Under the pieces are notes generated by a model that did not search any database, was not told the origin of the DNA, and worked only from the letters and a program-made list of their open reading frames with translations. Both the position numbers and the translations under genes were made by a program. A DNA stretch of 64,000 nt from DASXKD01 sp963707905 (GTDB taxonomy: Bacteria; Actinomycetota; Actinomycetes; Streptosporangiales; Streptosporangiaceae): the NCBI GenBank assembly GCA_963707905.1, contig CAVPSA010000041.1:7209-71208 (forward strand), given 5' to 3'. Below are positions 17,162 to 25,265 of this stretch, in pieces (position 1 is the stretch's first letter; the number at the start of each line of letters is the position of its first letter).

Positions 17162-18210
17162 GCACCAGGGAGCGGGCGGTCGGCGCTGCCTCGGCGGGCG
17201 TCGCAGGCCTTGCCGCTCTCGCCCTGAATCCCATCGTCAGGCGGGAAGCGCGGCGCCTTGGCCGCCTTGCCCGCCCACTGCGCGGTGTGGCGTTGCCCCC
17301 GGTACCCCCGGGCCTGCCTCCGGGCCAGGTCGTCAACCTGCCCGGGCGGGGCGAGGTGTTTGTCCGGGACTCCGGGGAAACACCTGGCGCCCCCACCGCG
17401 CTCTTGCTGCACGGCTGGACCGCGAGTGCCGACCTCAACTTCTTCCACGTATACGCGGCGCTCGCCGAGTCGTACCGGGTGATCGCTCTGGACCTGCGCG
17501 GGCACGGGCGTGGCATGCGCTCCGTAGAGCCGTTCACCCTGGAGGACTGTGCCGACGACGCCGCAGCGCTGCTGAGCCTCCTGGGGGCCCGCCAGGTGAT
17601 TGCGGTCGGGTACTCCATGGGCGGCCCGGTGGCCATGCTGCTGGCCCGGCGGCACCCGGACGCGGTGGCGGCCCTGGTCATGCAGGCCACGGCGCTGGAG
17701 TGGCGCCGCACGGCCAGGGAGCGGATGGTGTGGCGGCTGCTGTCGGTGTTCGAACTCGGCCTGCGGCTTGGTACCGGCACCGGTTTTGCCGAACGGATCC
17801 TTCGCCAGGCCGTCGAGGACCAGCCAGAACTCGGCACCCACCGGCCGTGGCTGGCCGCCGAGTTCCGCCGCGGCCTGGCACGCGAGCTTGCCGATGCCGG
17901 ACGCGCACTGAGCCGGTACGACGCTTCCCCCTGGGCGGGTCAGCTTGGGCTGCCCGCGGTCATGCTCGTCACCACCCGTGACCGGCTGGTACGCCCGGCC
18001 AAGCAGCGGCAGCTAGCCGAGGCGCTGCACGCACAGGTGATCGAGATCGAGGCAGACCACGACCTCCCGCTGGTCAACGGCGCGGACTATGCACGCCTGA
18101 CCAGGCTGGCGGTGGACACAGCCGCGGCGGCCGCCGGCGGCGGGTCCGCGCGAACACCGGGACAGGGCCGCGGCCGGGGCTGGCTACTCCGGCGCGGGAC
18201 TGACGCCTGA
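17158..18210 (+). CDS. Alpha/beta hydrolase coupled to the NYN gene
   Basis: A 350-residue alpha/beta hydrolase with an N-terminal hydrophobic stretch (GAASAGVAGLAALALNPIV) that may anchor it. The oxyanion HGW motif, nucleophile elbow GYSMGG (Ser about 153) and a C-terminal catalytic His in EADHDLPLVN are present. GTG 17158 overlaps the preceding TGA in a GTGA unit. Relatives in actinomycetes act on lipids or esters. Its last 27 bases overlap the end of the convergent epimerase gene. Why a hydrolase is coupled to an RNA nuclease is not evident. Confidence 0.88.
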   Translation: MSTRERAVGAASAGVAGLAALALNPIVRREARRLGRLARPLRGVALPPVPPGLPPGQVVNLPGRGEVFVRDSGETPGAPTALLLHGWTASADLNFFHVYAALAESYRVIALDLRGHGRGMRSVEPFTLEDCADDAAALLSLLGARQVIAVGYSMGGPVAMLLARRHPDAVAALVMQATALEWRRTARERMVWRLLSVFELGLRLGTGTGFAERILRQAVEDQPELGTHRPWLAAEFRRGLARELADAGRALSRYDASPWAGQLGLPAVMLVTTRDRLVRPAKQRQLAEALHAQVIEIEADHDLPLVNGADYARLTRLAVDTAAAAAGGGSARTPGQGRGRGWLLRRGTDA

Positions 18211-19227
18211 CCCTTCCTGGGTGTCACCGGCACGCAGCGTGTCACGCAACGCCTCAAGTGCGCTGTATCGCGGCGCCCAGCCCAGCTCTTGCCTGGCACG
18301 CGCCGTATCCATGATGGCCGGATGGCTGGCTGCTTCAACCCACTGCGCGGCCGACGGAAGCAGCGGCAGGGCCGCGAGGAGCCGGGCCGTGGCATACACC
18401 GGGCCGGCCGGCAGGGCTACCGGCCACAGGCCGAGTTCGCGGGCAATGTCGACGGCGGTGAGCACGCCGTCAGCGGCGATGTTGTAAACGCCGGGCGGCC
18501 CGGCAGCAACGACGCATCGCAGCAGGGCCTGCCCCACGTCCTCCTCATGGACGAGCTGCACCGGCAGGGCCGGCACCAGCGCCGGCACCGGGACACCGAG
18601 CCGGCCGATCTGGCTGGCCGAGGCACGGGCCAGTTGCGCCAGCCAGGACACCGAACTCTTGGCACCTACCGCGTGCGGGCCAAGCACGATCGACGGCCGC
18701 AGCACGTAGAGCGCGAGCCCGGGCGACGTAGCCGCCTCGGCCTGCAACAGTTCCTCAAGTTCTGCCTTCTGGCGGGCATAGAACAGCCGGGCGGCCGGCC
18801 GCGCCGGCCACTGTTCGGTCATTCCGACCGGGTTGTCGGAATGGAAACCGTAGGCCGCCACCGAGGAGGCGTGGACGAAACGCCGGGCACCAACGGCGGC
18901 TGCCGCACGGAAGGCGTTCAGGGTGCCGTCCACGTTGACCGACCGGATCGTCTCACCGGACGCCGCGCCCATGACCAGGAACGCCAGGTGCACCACCACG
19001 TCGGCGCCGCTGAACGCCTCCCGCAGCGCATCGGGGTCGCGGACGTCCCCGCAGCGGTATTCCATCTTGGTCCAGCCGTGTGCGGCCGGATCGAACGGAC
19101 GCCGTGCGATTCCCACGACCCGCGCGATCCTGTCATCAGCCTGCAGCAGGGGCATCAGCCCGAACCCGAACGTGCCGGTCGGGCCGGTCACCACGACCGT
19201 CAGATCCCGCTCACCCAGCCCTGACAT
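18184..19227 (-). CDS. NAD-dependent epimerase/dehydratase (extended SDR)
   Basis: A 347-residue extended short-chain dehydrogenase. The NAD site is VVTGPTGTFGFGL near residue 12-24, the Ser of HASSVAAYG precedes the YARQK catalytic Tyr/Lys pair, and GDVRDPDALREAF is the usual adenine-contact region. Relatives act on nucleotide sugars or on 3-oxo acids and sterols; nothing here decides which. It converges with the hydrolase and is divergent from the WS/DGAT gene across 260 bases of non-coding sequence. Confidence 0.87.
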   Translation of the reverse strand: MSGLGERDLTVVVTGPTGTFGFGLMPLLQADDRIARVVGIARRPFDPAAHGWTKMEYRCGDVRDPDALREAFSGADVVVHLAFLVMGAASGETIRSVNVDGTLNAFRAAAAVGARRFVHASSVAAYGFHSDNPVGMTEQWPARPAARLFYARQKAELEELLQAEAATSPGLALYVLRPSIVLGPHAVGAKSSVSWLAQLARASASQIGRLGVPVPALVPALPVQLVHEEDVGQALLRCVVAAGPPGVYNIAADGVLTAVDIARELGLWPVALPAGPVYATARLLAALPLLPSAAQWVEAASHPAIMDTARARQELGWAPRYSALEALRDTLRAGDTQEGSGVSPAPE

Positions 19228-19488
19228 GGCCGGCTACCCGAGCCTGGCCCGCGCGGCAGTTGAAGTCACAGGCCCACCCTGCCAGACCCGCACCCCGGGC
19301 GCGAGCGGGCGCCGCGGCGCTGAGTGGCCAATGGCCCCCACAGGCAGGACCACCGGCACCGGAGAACGCGGTACATCGCGGCTTACCATCCGGCTAGGGC
19401 AGGAGAATCCGGCGCTGCCCGGGCAAGCCGCAGGCACCCGCGAGGTGCTGCCAGGGAAAACCGGGCGGCCCGATGGGAAGGAGACGCC

Positions 19489-20952
19489 ATGGACAGGCTG
19501 AACCCGCTCGACGCCCTGTTCATCGATGCGGAGGATCAGGATCCGCATACGTCGATGGCGATCGCGTCCGTCGCGGTTTTCGACGGCCCGGCCCCGTCCC
19601 GGGAGGAATTCCTTGCCCACCTCACCGGGCGGTTGCCACTCGTGCCCCGCTACCGGCACAAGCTCCGCACCGTGCCGTTCCGGCTGGGACGGCCGGTCTG
19701 GGTGGAGGATCCGGACTTCGACCTTCGTTATCACGCCCGGCGGACCGCGCTGCCGGCGCCCGGCGGTGACGCGCAGCTCTGTGAGCTGATGGGGCGGGTG
19801 ATGTCCCAGCGGCTGGATCGTGATCATCCGCTGTGGGAGTACTGGCTCGTCGAGGGCCTCAGCCAGGACCGCTGGGCCATCATCTCAAAGATCCACCACA
19901 GCATGGTCGACGGGGTCTCCGCCACCGACCTGTACCGGGTGATCTTCGACCTCACGCCGGAGCCTGCGCCGCCAGTCGCCGACGACCGGGCCGTGGCCGC
20001 TGAGCCTTCCGGGCTCCAGCTGGCCGCTGCGGCGGCACTCGACATGATCCTGGTGCCACTGCGCGAAACCGCCGCGGTCACCAGCGCCATCGCAGTCCAC
20101 CCGGAGAACGCCCTCCGCCAGCTGACCGAGACCTTGCGGGGCGCCGCGAAGCTGGCCCCGTCCCTGTGGCCTGCCCCCGGCTCTTCGCTGAGCGGGAACA
20201 TCGGCAGGCAGCGCCGCTACATACTGGCCCGGGCGAGCCTGGATGACGTCAAGACGATCAAGCAGAAGTTTGGCGGCACCGTGAATGACGTTGTCCTGAC
20301 CGCGATAGCGGGCGGGTTCCGGGCGCTGCTGCTCGCCCGGGGCGAGGAGCCACAATCGCGCACCGTGCCATCGCTGGTTCCCGTTTCCACCCGGGCGGCC
20401 GGCGAAGAGGGCATCTACGAGAACCGGGTGTCCGCGGTGGTGGCCAATCTCCCTGTCCATCTGGCTGACCCGGTGGAACGGCTCGCGGCGGTGCACGCCG
20501 AACTGGCGGCGCTGAAGACGAGCCAGGAATCGGTCCTCGGCGAGGAGCTTGTTACCCTGGGCCGCTACTATCCGTTCCCACTGATGTCGCAGGGGGTCAG
20601 GCTGGCGTTCTCGCTGCCCCAGCGTGAGATCGTCACCGTCACCACCAATGTGCCCGGCCCCGGGCTGCCGCTCTACGGGCTGGGGCGCCGCCTCCTGGAG
20701 ATCGTTCCCTACGTGCCCATCGCGTCGACGGTGCGCACCGGGATCGCCATCTTCAGCTACTGCGGGAACCTGACCTTCGGCATCACCGGCGACCTTGCCA
20801 CCAGCCCCGACCTGGACGTGCTCGCGCACGGGATAGAGCAGGACCTGGCCGAGCTGCTGCGGGGCGCCAAGCCCCGCGGCCGGCGGCCGGCGCGCCCGGC
20901 GGCCGGTTCCGCAGACGGCCCGCCCAAAGGCCCGATGACTTCCCGCAAGTGA
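19489..20952 (+). CDS. Wax ester synthase/diacylglycerol acyltransferase (WS/DGAT)
   Basis: A 487-residue acyltransferase that would esterify acyl-CoA to diacylglycerol or a fatty alcohol. It opens with LNPLDALFIDAED, the family start, and has the catalytic HHxxxDG motif as H136-H-S-M-V-D141-G. The C-terminal domain contains NVPGPGLPLYGLG. GGAAGGAG precedes the ATG; the frame is open further upstream without conserved sequence. It leads a rightward set with two KASIII-like genes, suggesting a specialised acyl lipid. Confidence 0.93.
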   Translation: MDRLNPLDALFIDAEDQDPHTSMAIASVAVFDGPAPSREEFLAHLTGRLPLVPRYRHKLRTVPFRLGRPVWVEDPDFDLRYHARRTALPAPGGDAQLCELMGRVMSQRLDRDHPLWEYWLVEGLSQDRWAIISKIHHSMVDGVSATDLYRVIFDLTPEPAPPVADDRAVAAEPSGLQLAAAAALDMILVPLRETAAVTSAIAVHPENALRQLTETLRGAAKLAPSLWPAPGSSLSGNIGRQRRYILARASLDDVKTIKQKFGGTVNDVVLTAIAGGFRALLLARGEEPQSRTVPSLVPVSTRAAGEEGIYENRVSAVVANLPVHLADPVERLAAVHAELAALKTSQESVLGEELVTLGRYYPFPLMSQGVRLAFSLPQREIVTVTTNVPGPGLPLYGLGRRLLEIVPYVPIASTVRTGIAIFSYCGNLTFGITGDLATSPDLDVLAHGIEQDLAELLRGAKPRGRRPARPAAGSADGPPKGPMTSRK

Positions 20953-20998
20953 CGTTCGCCCCTACTGCCAGCTGTCCACCCGTGCGCATTGTTTAGAT

Positions 20999-22141
20999 GT
21001 GAAAGTACCTCTACGCGGGAGCAGGCACGCGGCGCCAGCAGCCAGCAACCCAGCGGATCACTGGCTGGCGCTCGAGTCGCCGGGGGCCGCCGCGCCCTGG
21101 GGATGCAGAATCGAGAGTGTGGGCGTCAAGCTGCCCAGCAAGCGGCTGACGAGCCGGGACCTGATGAGCAAGACCAGGCACCACACCCACATCCAACTGG
21201 AACGACTGACCGGCATTCACGAGCGCCGCGTGGTCGGCCCGGGCGAAAGCTCCTTCACCCTGGCAACGGGGGCCGCCCGCGACTGCCTGGCTCATTCGGG
21301 GCATCAGGCGACAGACATCGAGATGCTGATCAGCACCAGCATCACCCGCTCCAGGGACGGGTGGTCGCAGTCCTTCGAACCTCCGCTCAGCCTTCAGCTC
21401 AAACATGCGATCGGCGCGGTGGACGCGGTGAACTTCGACCTCTCCAATGCGTGCGCAGGCATGCTGACGGGAGTGTTCCTCCTGCAGGATATGGTCACCA
21501 GGGGTGAGATCAGCTGCGGCATGGTGGTTTCCGGGGAGTACATCTCCCAGCTCGGCCACAACGCCGCGAAACAGGTCCGGTCGGTGTTCAGCAAGCAACT
21601 CGCATCGCTCACCCTCGGCGATGCGGGCGCTGCTGTGATCGTGGAGCGGGCACCCCGTGGCACCGACGGCATCGACGTCATCGGCTTCACCACGCTGGCC
21701 GAGCACAGCCGGCTGTGCCTTGCCTTCCCCAGCACGGTCGGCCCGGGCGCCCAGATGTACACCAAGTCCAGGACGCTGCACAAGGTGGCGATCCAGGACA
21801 TGGCACCGCTCGTCGCCGAAGTGATCGCCGAAGCCGGAATCGACCTCTCAGAGATCGACTACATGATCCCGCATCAGACATCGGCCAGGGCGATTTACAA
21901 GGGCACCGCGGAATTTGCCCGCCGCCTCGGCGCCAAGCCGAAACACGTGGTCGTGAACCTGGAGGAGTACGGCAACACGTCGTCGACGACCTTGTTCCTG
22001 GCGCTCCACAAGTACCTCGAGGAGCAGCGGATCCACAAGGGGGACCGGGTGATGCTGCTGGCACTCGCCTCCGGCATCGAGATAGGCATGGCAATCTTCA
22101 CCATTGGTAACCAGGTGGATAACTATGGGCACACGCATTGA
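20999..22141 (+). CDS. KASIII-like 3-oxoacyl synthase, catalytic triad intact
   Basis: A thiolase-fold condensing enzyme of the KASIII/OleA group, 380 residues from GTG 20999, although conserved sequence starts near RIESVGVKLP and a later GTG (21119) is possible. The triad is complete: C152 in LSNACAGML, H292 in IPHQTSARA and N326 in EYGNTSST. It would condense an acyl thioester with a second acyl or malonyl unit. Its end overlaps the start of the next gene, a paralogue without the triad. With WS/DGAT upstream, a role in an acyl lipid or signal molecule is inferred. Confidence 0.9.
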   Translation: MKVPLRGSRHAAPAASNPADHWLALESPGAAAPWGCRIESVGVKLPSKRLTSRDLMSKTRHHTHIQLERLTGIHERRVVGPGESSFTLATGAARDCLAHSGHQATDIEMLISTSITRSRDGWSQSFEPPLSLQLKHAIGAVDAVNFDLSNACAGMLTGVFLLQDMVTRGEISCGMVVSGEYISQLGHNAAKQVRSVFSKQLASLTLGDAGAAVIVERAPRGTDGIDVIGFTTLAEHSRLCLAFPSTVGPGAQMYTKSRTLHKVAIQDMAPLVAEVIAEAGIDLSEIDYMIPHQTSARAIYKGTAEFARRLGAKPKHVVVNLEEYGNTSSTTLFLALHKYLEEQRIHKGDRVMLLALASGIEIGMAIFTIGNQVDNYGHTH

Positions 22142-23060
22142 GGCCGCGTACGCGCTGGCCAGCAACGGGCATCGCAGGCCCACCGCACGCGGCTTGGCCG
22201 ATGCCGCCGCACGAGCCTGCCTCGCGCGTGCCGGGCGAGAGCCTGGCGCCGTCGATATGCTGATCAACACCGGCGTGTACCGCGAAGACAACATGGGTGA
22301 ACCCGCGCTCGCCGCGCTCATCCAGGAGGACATCGGGGCCAACCTGGGCGAGCCGCCCGTCGGAGGGCACGGCACCTTCTCGTTCGACCTGCCCAATGGC
22401 CCCGGTGGAGTGATCAGTGCCATCCGGCTCGAGGCGGGCTTGCTGCGCTCCGGCGTCATCCGGCTCGGCGCGATCGTGGCCAGCGATGTCTATCCGCGCC
22501 ACATCGATCCTGGCGTTACGCCCTTCCGGCCGGCCGGCGGCGCGATGCTGCTGCGCTGGGACGACAGCATCGCGGGATTCACCGACTTCCACTCAGAAAC
22601 GTTTCCCGAGTACCAGGATCTGTTCGCCAGCGGCCTGATGTGGCAAGCGCGGCGCAGGCTCCGGGCACCGGCGCGGGCGGCCGGCCAGAACTGCATGGTT
22701 ATCGACGCCAAGCCCGGTTATCCGGCCCGCCTCGTCGACTGCGCCGAGGAGACGACCCGGCGCTTCCTGGACCGGCTGGGGATGGGCATCAGCGACATCG
22801 ACCTGCTCGTTCCGGCTCCGTCCTGGGCCGAGTTCGTTGACCCCTTGCGGGTACGGCTCGGGATCCCGGGCGACCGGGTCGCTTATACGCCAGAAGACCT
22901 CTATGGTGCCCACACCGCCGGGCCTATCGCGGCGCTGCAGGCGGCCACCAAGTCCGGCCGGCTCGGTGAGGCGCGGAACACGCTTATGCTCACGGCCGGC
23001 GCGGGCATCACCGTCGCCCTCGCCCTGTACCGCCAAACGCCGCCCGTGACGGACCGATAG
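22125..23060 (+). CDS. KASIII-like protein lacking all three catalytic residues
   Basis: A 311-residue thiolase-fold protein overlapping the active synthase by 17 bases. By alignment by eye the cysteine is replaced in FDLPNGPGGV (active copy SNACAGM), the histidine in LVPAPSWAEF (active copy IPHQTSA) and the asparagine in LYGAHTAG (active copy YGNTSS). The core elements GGAMLLRW and TAGAGITVALALY remain, so the fold should be kept. It is probably an obligate partner subunit of the active synthase, as in PqsB/PqsC, rather than an enzyme. ATG 22125 is the start that fits the fold. Confidence 0.85.
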   Translation: MGTRIEAAYALASNGHRRPTARGLADAAARACLARAGREPGAVDMLINTGVYREDNMGEPALAALIQEDIGANLGEPPVGGHGTFSFDLPNGPGGVISAIRLEAGLLRSGVIRLGAIVASDVYPRHIDPGVTPFRPAGGAMLLRWDDSIAGFTDFHSETFPEYQDLFASGLMWQARRRLRAPARAAGQNCMVIDAKPGYPARLVDCAEETTRRFLDRLGMGISDIDLLVPAPSWAEFVDPLRVRLGIPGDRVAYTPEDLYGAHTAGPIAALQAATKSGRLGEARNTLMLTAGAGITVALALYRQTPPVTDR

Positions 23061-23112
23061 GCGGTCAGGCGGCGCAATGGAGCCACGCGGAGTAGCCACG
23101 GAGAGGATGCCG

Positions 23113-23631
23113 ATGGACGAGATCACCTACGCGGTGCGGGGATTTCTCACCATCCGCAGACGTTCCTTGCGGGCACCGCTGCGCGGGTCACTGACGGTCC
23201 ACGTGGACCGGGACGCCGGGTCTTTCACCGGTGACCTCGACCTCGGCCAGTCCGCCGTCAGCAGGACCGTGTTTGGCGCCGGCGTCTTGCGCGCCACGGT
23301 CCAGATCACGGCGGAATCCCCGGTCACCGGCCAGCTCGACCGCGAAAACCTGCTGTCCGCGACGGTGACCGTCAATGCCGCCATAACCGGTTTGCGCACC
23401 TTCGGGCGAACCGTGCTCCGCGGCGGGCGCTGCCGCACCGCCACGTACGCCGTCGTGCCGATGCACTCCCAGCCGGGCTTCGACCTGGCGCGGGGCGGCC
23501 GCCTGGTCGGAAACTATTCCCGGCCGCCGTTCACCGGATGCGGGTGGATCACACCGGTCATCAACCTACTGGCTGCCGGTCCAGGCAACGCCGTCGTCAT
23601 CGACCTCATCCCCGGCACCGCCGCTCCCTAG
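23113..23631 (+). CDS. Unknown beta-rich protein of the KASIII operon
   Basis: A 172-residue protein I cannot assign. Alternating hydrophobic residues (GSLTVHVDRDAGSFTGDLDL, LRATVQITAESPVTGQL) suggest an all-beta, possibly lipocalin-like barrel. No signal peptide or membrane helix. GGAGAGG six bases before ATG 23113 marks the start. Its position after the paired synthases suggests it binds or modifies their lipid product. Its last 66 bases overlap the end of the oppositely oriented LuxR gene, which may contribute mutual antisense effects. Confidence 0.65.
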   Translation: MDEITYAVRGFLTIRRRSLRAPLRGSLTVHVDRDAGSFTGDLDLGQSAVSRTVFGAGVLRATVQITAESPVTGQLDRENLLSATVTVNAAITGLRTFGRTVLRGGRCRTATYAVVPMHSQPGFDLARGGRLVGNYSRPPFTGCGWITPVINLLAAGPGNAVVIDLIPGTAAP

Positions 23632-24243
23632 CGGTTGCTGAGATAGGACGTGTTCACCAGGCCAGTCCCGCCGCGGCGGCGAAAGCGTCAGACGGGGGAG
23701 AATGGCAAGGTCACGGGCGCGTTGCACGGCCTGCTGCCGACCGGAGACGTTCAGCTTACGGTAGATGGCACGGGTGTGGCTCTTCATGGTGTTCAGCGAC
23801 ACATGGAGCTCCGAGCCGATCTCGCGGAGCGAGAGCCTGCTGGTAAGCAGCTGCAATACGGCCTGCTCCCGTGCGGTGAGCGGTTCTGCCAGCAGGTTCG
23901 GCTCCGCCCGGCCGGAGGGTAGCTGCGGCTGCCAGTCCGCCCGGCCGGTCTGGGCCGACCAGCCGTCGGGAGCCGGGGCCAGCCATCGGCCCGCCCCCCC
24001 GGCCAGTTGCTGGGCGACAGCCTCGTTCCCCGTGTATGCCGCCAGGTCGCGGAGTACCTCGGCAGTCTCTTTCTGGATGCGGGCCGTCGCCTCCAGCAAC
24101 AAGGCGACCGATGCCATAAGGGCCTCAAGCGGCTCCCCGGGGCTGGGCCGCTGCCGATTGGCGGCGGCAGGCCAGCCGACTGCATACGCGTCGCGCAGCC
24201 GACCACCTTCGCGGGCTTGACCAGCAGAAACGGACCTGTGCAT
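23566..24243 (-). CDS. LuxR-type HTH regulator
   Basis: A 225-residue protein with a C-terminal LuxR/NarL helix-turn-helix (LTAREQAVLQLLTSRLSLRE, then SLNTMKSHTRAIYRKL) at about residues 120-180, preceded by a helical region (about 40-80) and followed by a 40-residue tail. It has no receiver, ATPase or known ligand domain, so its signal is unknown; it may be the end of a once larger regulator. Its 3' end overlaps the beta-rich protein gene, so it is placed to regulate the lipid block. A GGGACC-type dyad lies about 36 bases before its ATG. Confidence 0.78.
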   Translation of the reverse strand: MHRSVSAGQAREGGRLRDAYAVGWPAAANRQRPSPGEPLEALMASVALLLEATARIQKETAEVLRDLAAYTGNEAVAQQLAGGAGRWLAPAPDGWSAQTGRADWQPQLPSGRAEPNLLAEPLTAREQAVLQLLTSRLSLREIGSELHVSLNTMKSHTRAIYRKLNVSGRQQAVQRARDLAILPRLTLSPPRRDWPGEHVLSQQPLGSGGAGDEVDDDGVAWTGSQ

Positions 24244-24278
24244 ATCGCAGATTTACCCACAGACTCCGAGTTGTCCCA

Positions 24279-24291
24279 GGGACCTTGGTCC
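24279..24291. promoter_or_regulatory. GGGACC-TT-GGTCC dyad upstream of LuxR gene
   Basis: An almost perfect inverted repeat 36-48 bases before the LuxR-type ATG at 24243. It resembles the DosR/DevR class of actinobacterial boxes (GGGAC...GTCC). The leader modules at 24564 and 26173 carry GGGACC-TGC-GGTGCC, a related dyad. The nearby NarL-type response regulator is a plausible binder; unproven. Confidence 0.4.
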
Positions 24292-24396
24292 TTAATCTCG
24301 GGTTTCGTGCTGGTCAGGGCCACCGCACCGGTCGCCGTCGCCCCGCTGCACGGGTGCCCCGGAACCTTGCCTGGCTGCGCACGGGGGCAGCGGCGG

Positions 24397-24550
24397 CTAC
24401 GCCGCGAGCCGTTCGACCGTGCTCTGCATACTCCCCGATGCAAGCGCCGTGCGGCCGAGCCGTGTCGTGACCCAGCCGTAGCCAGCCAGGCTGCCGTTGT
24501 ACCCGAATTCACGGCGGGAAGCGACCTTGTCACTTGGTGCGTGCGTGCAT
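24397..24550 (-). pseudogene. Small relic beginning with the MHAPSD leader peptide
   Basis: The third leader module ends in an ATG at 24550 whose frame stops after MHARTK because GCAC is tandemly repeated (4-bp insertion). Removing one GCAC restores MHAPSDKVASRREFGYNG and an open frame of about 49 residues to TAG at 24397. The restored start matches MHASGD of the kinase and MYAPTD of the 2TM protein. Beyond about residue 13 there is no similarity to either. It looks like a decayed sibling. Confidence 0.5.
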
Positions 24551-24600
24551 TGAGGTGTCTCCTGGGACCTGCGGTGCCGGTGATGGCACCGGTCAGGACT
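24530..24600 (-). repeat. Leader module copy A
   Basis: Carries the GGCACCGCAGGTCCC core, AGGAGAC ribosome site and ATGCACGCAC start shared with copies B and C. It also forms the hairpin CGGTGCC-ggtgat-GGCACCG (24572-24591), which sits just behind the response regulator stop and could be its terminator. Confidence 0.7.
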
Positions 24601-25249
24601 CCAGGTAGCGGAGGACGGCGAGCACGCGGCGGTGGTCGGCGTCCGACGGCGCCAGGCCGAGCTTGCTGAAGATGTTCCCGACGTGCTTCTCCACGGCCCG
24701 CTCGGAGACCACGAGGGCCGCGGCGATCGCGCCGTTGGACCGGCCTTCGGCCATGAGGGCCAGCACATCGCGCTCTCTGGGCGTGAGCGAGGCGAGCCCG
24801 TCGGTACGGCGGCTGGCGCCGAGCAGCTGCGTCACGACCTCCGGGTCAAGGGCGGTGCCGCCGGCGGCCACCCGGCTCAGCGCTTCGGCGAACTCGCCGA
24901 CATCGGCGACCCGGTCCTTGAGCAGGTACCCCACGCCTGCGGCACCGCCACCGGAGGCCGCGCCGAGCAGGTCGGCCGCGTACCGGGTCTCGATGTACTG
25001 AGAGAACACCAGGACTCCGGTCTTGGGATGGTCGCGGCGGATGGCGATCGCGGCGCGCAGGCCCTCATCGGTGTAATCGGGCGGCATCCGCACGTCCACC
25101 ACGGTGACGTCCGGCTCGTGCTCGTCTACCGCGGCTAGCAGGTCCTCGGCGTTGCCGACGGCGGCGGCCACGACGTGGCCGCGGTCGGCCAGGATCTCGG
25201 CCAGGCCCGCACGGACCACGGCCGAGTCTTCGGCGATCACGATGCGCAT
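24593..25249 (-). CDS. NarL/FixJ-type response regulator
   Basis: A 218-residue response regulator. Receiver residues 1-125 with acidic pocket ED (7-8), phosphoacceptor D52 (VVDVRMP) and lysine in YLLKDRV; LuxR-type HTH at about 150-210 (LTPRERDVLALMAEGRSNGAIA). The frame is open upstream, but ATG 25249 begins the receiver. The last residues of the kinase gene lie 16 bases upstream, so the pair forms an operon read leftward. Candidate targets are the GGxACC dyads in the leader modules. Confidence 0.93.
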   Translation of the reverse strand: MRIVIAEDSAVVRAGLAEILADRGHVVAAAVGNAEDLLAAVDEHEPDVTVVDVRMPPDYTDEGLRAAIAIRRDHPKTGVLVFSQYIETRYAADLLGAASGGGAAGVGYLLKDRVADVGEFAEALSRVAAGGTALDPEVVTQLLGASRRTDGLASLTPRERDVLALMAEGRSNGAIAAALVVSERAVEKHVGNIFSKLGLAPSDADHRRVLAVLRYLES

Positions 25250-25265
25250 CGGGGCTCCAGTTCGC

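Larger units (their letters stand above)
24244..24592. other. Intergenic region with leader module and small relic
   Basis: 349 bases with no intact gene. From left to right it holds the GGGACC dyad (24279-24291), a frameshifted small reading frame (24397-24550, separate entry), and the leader module with a hairpin directly behind the response regulator stop. Nothing else recognisable. Confidence 0.6.
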
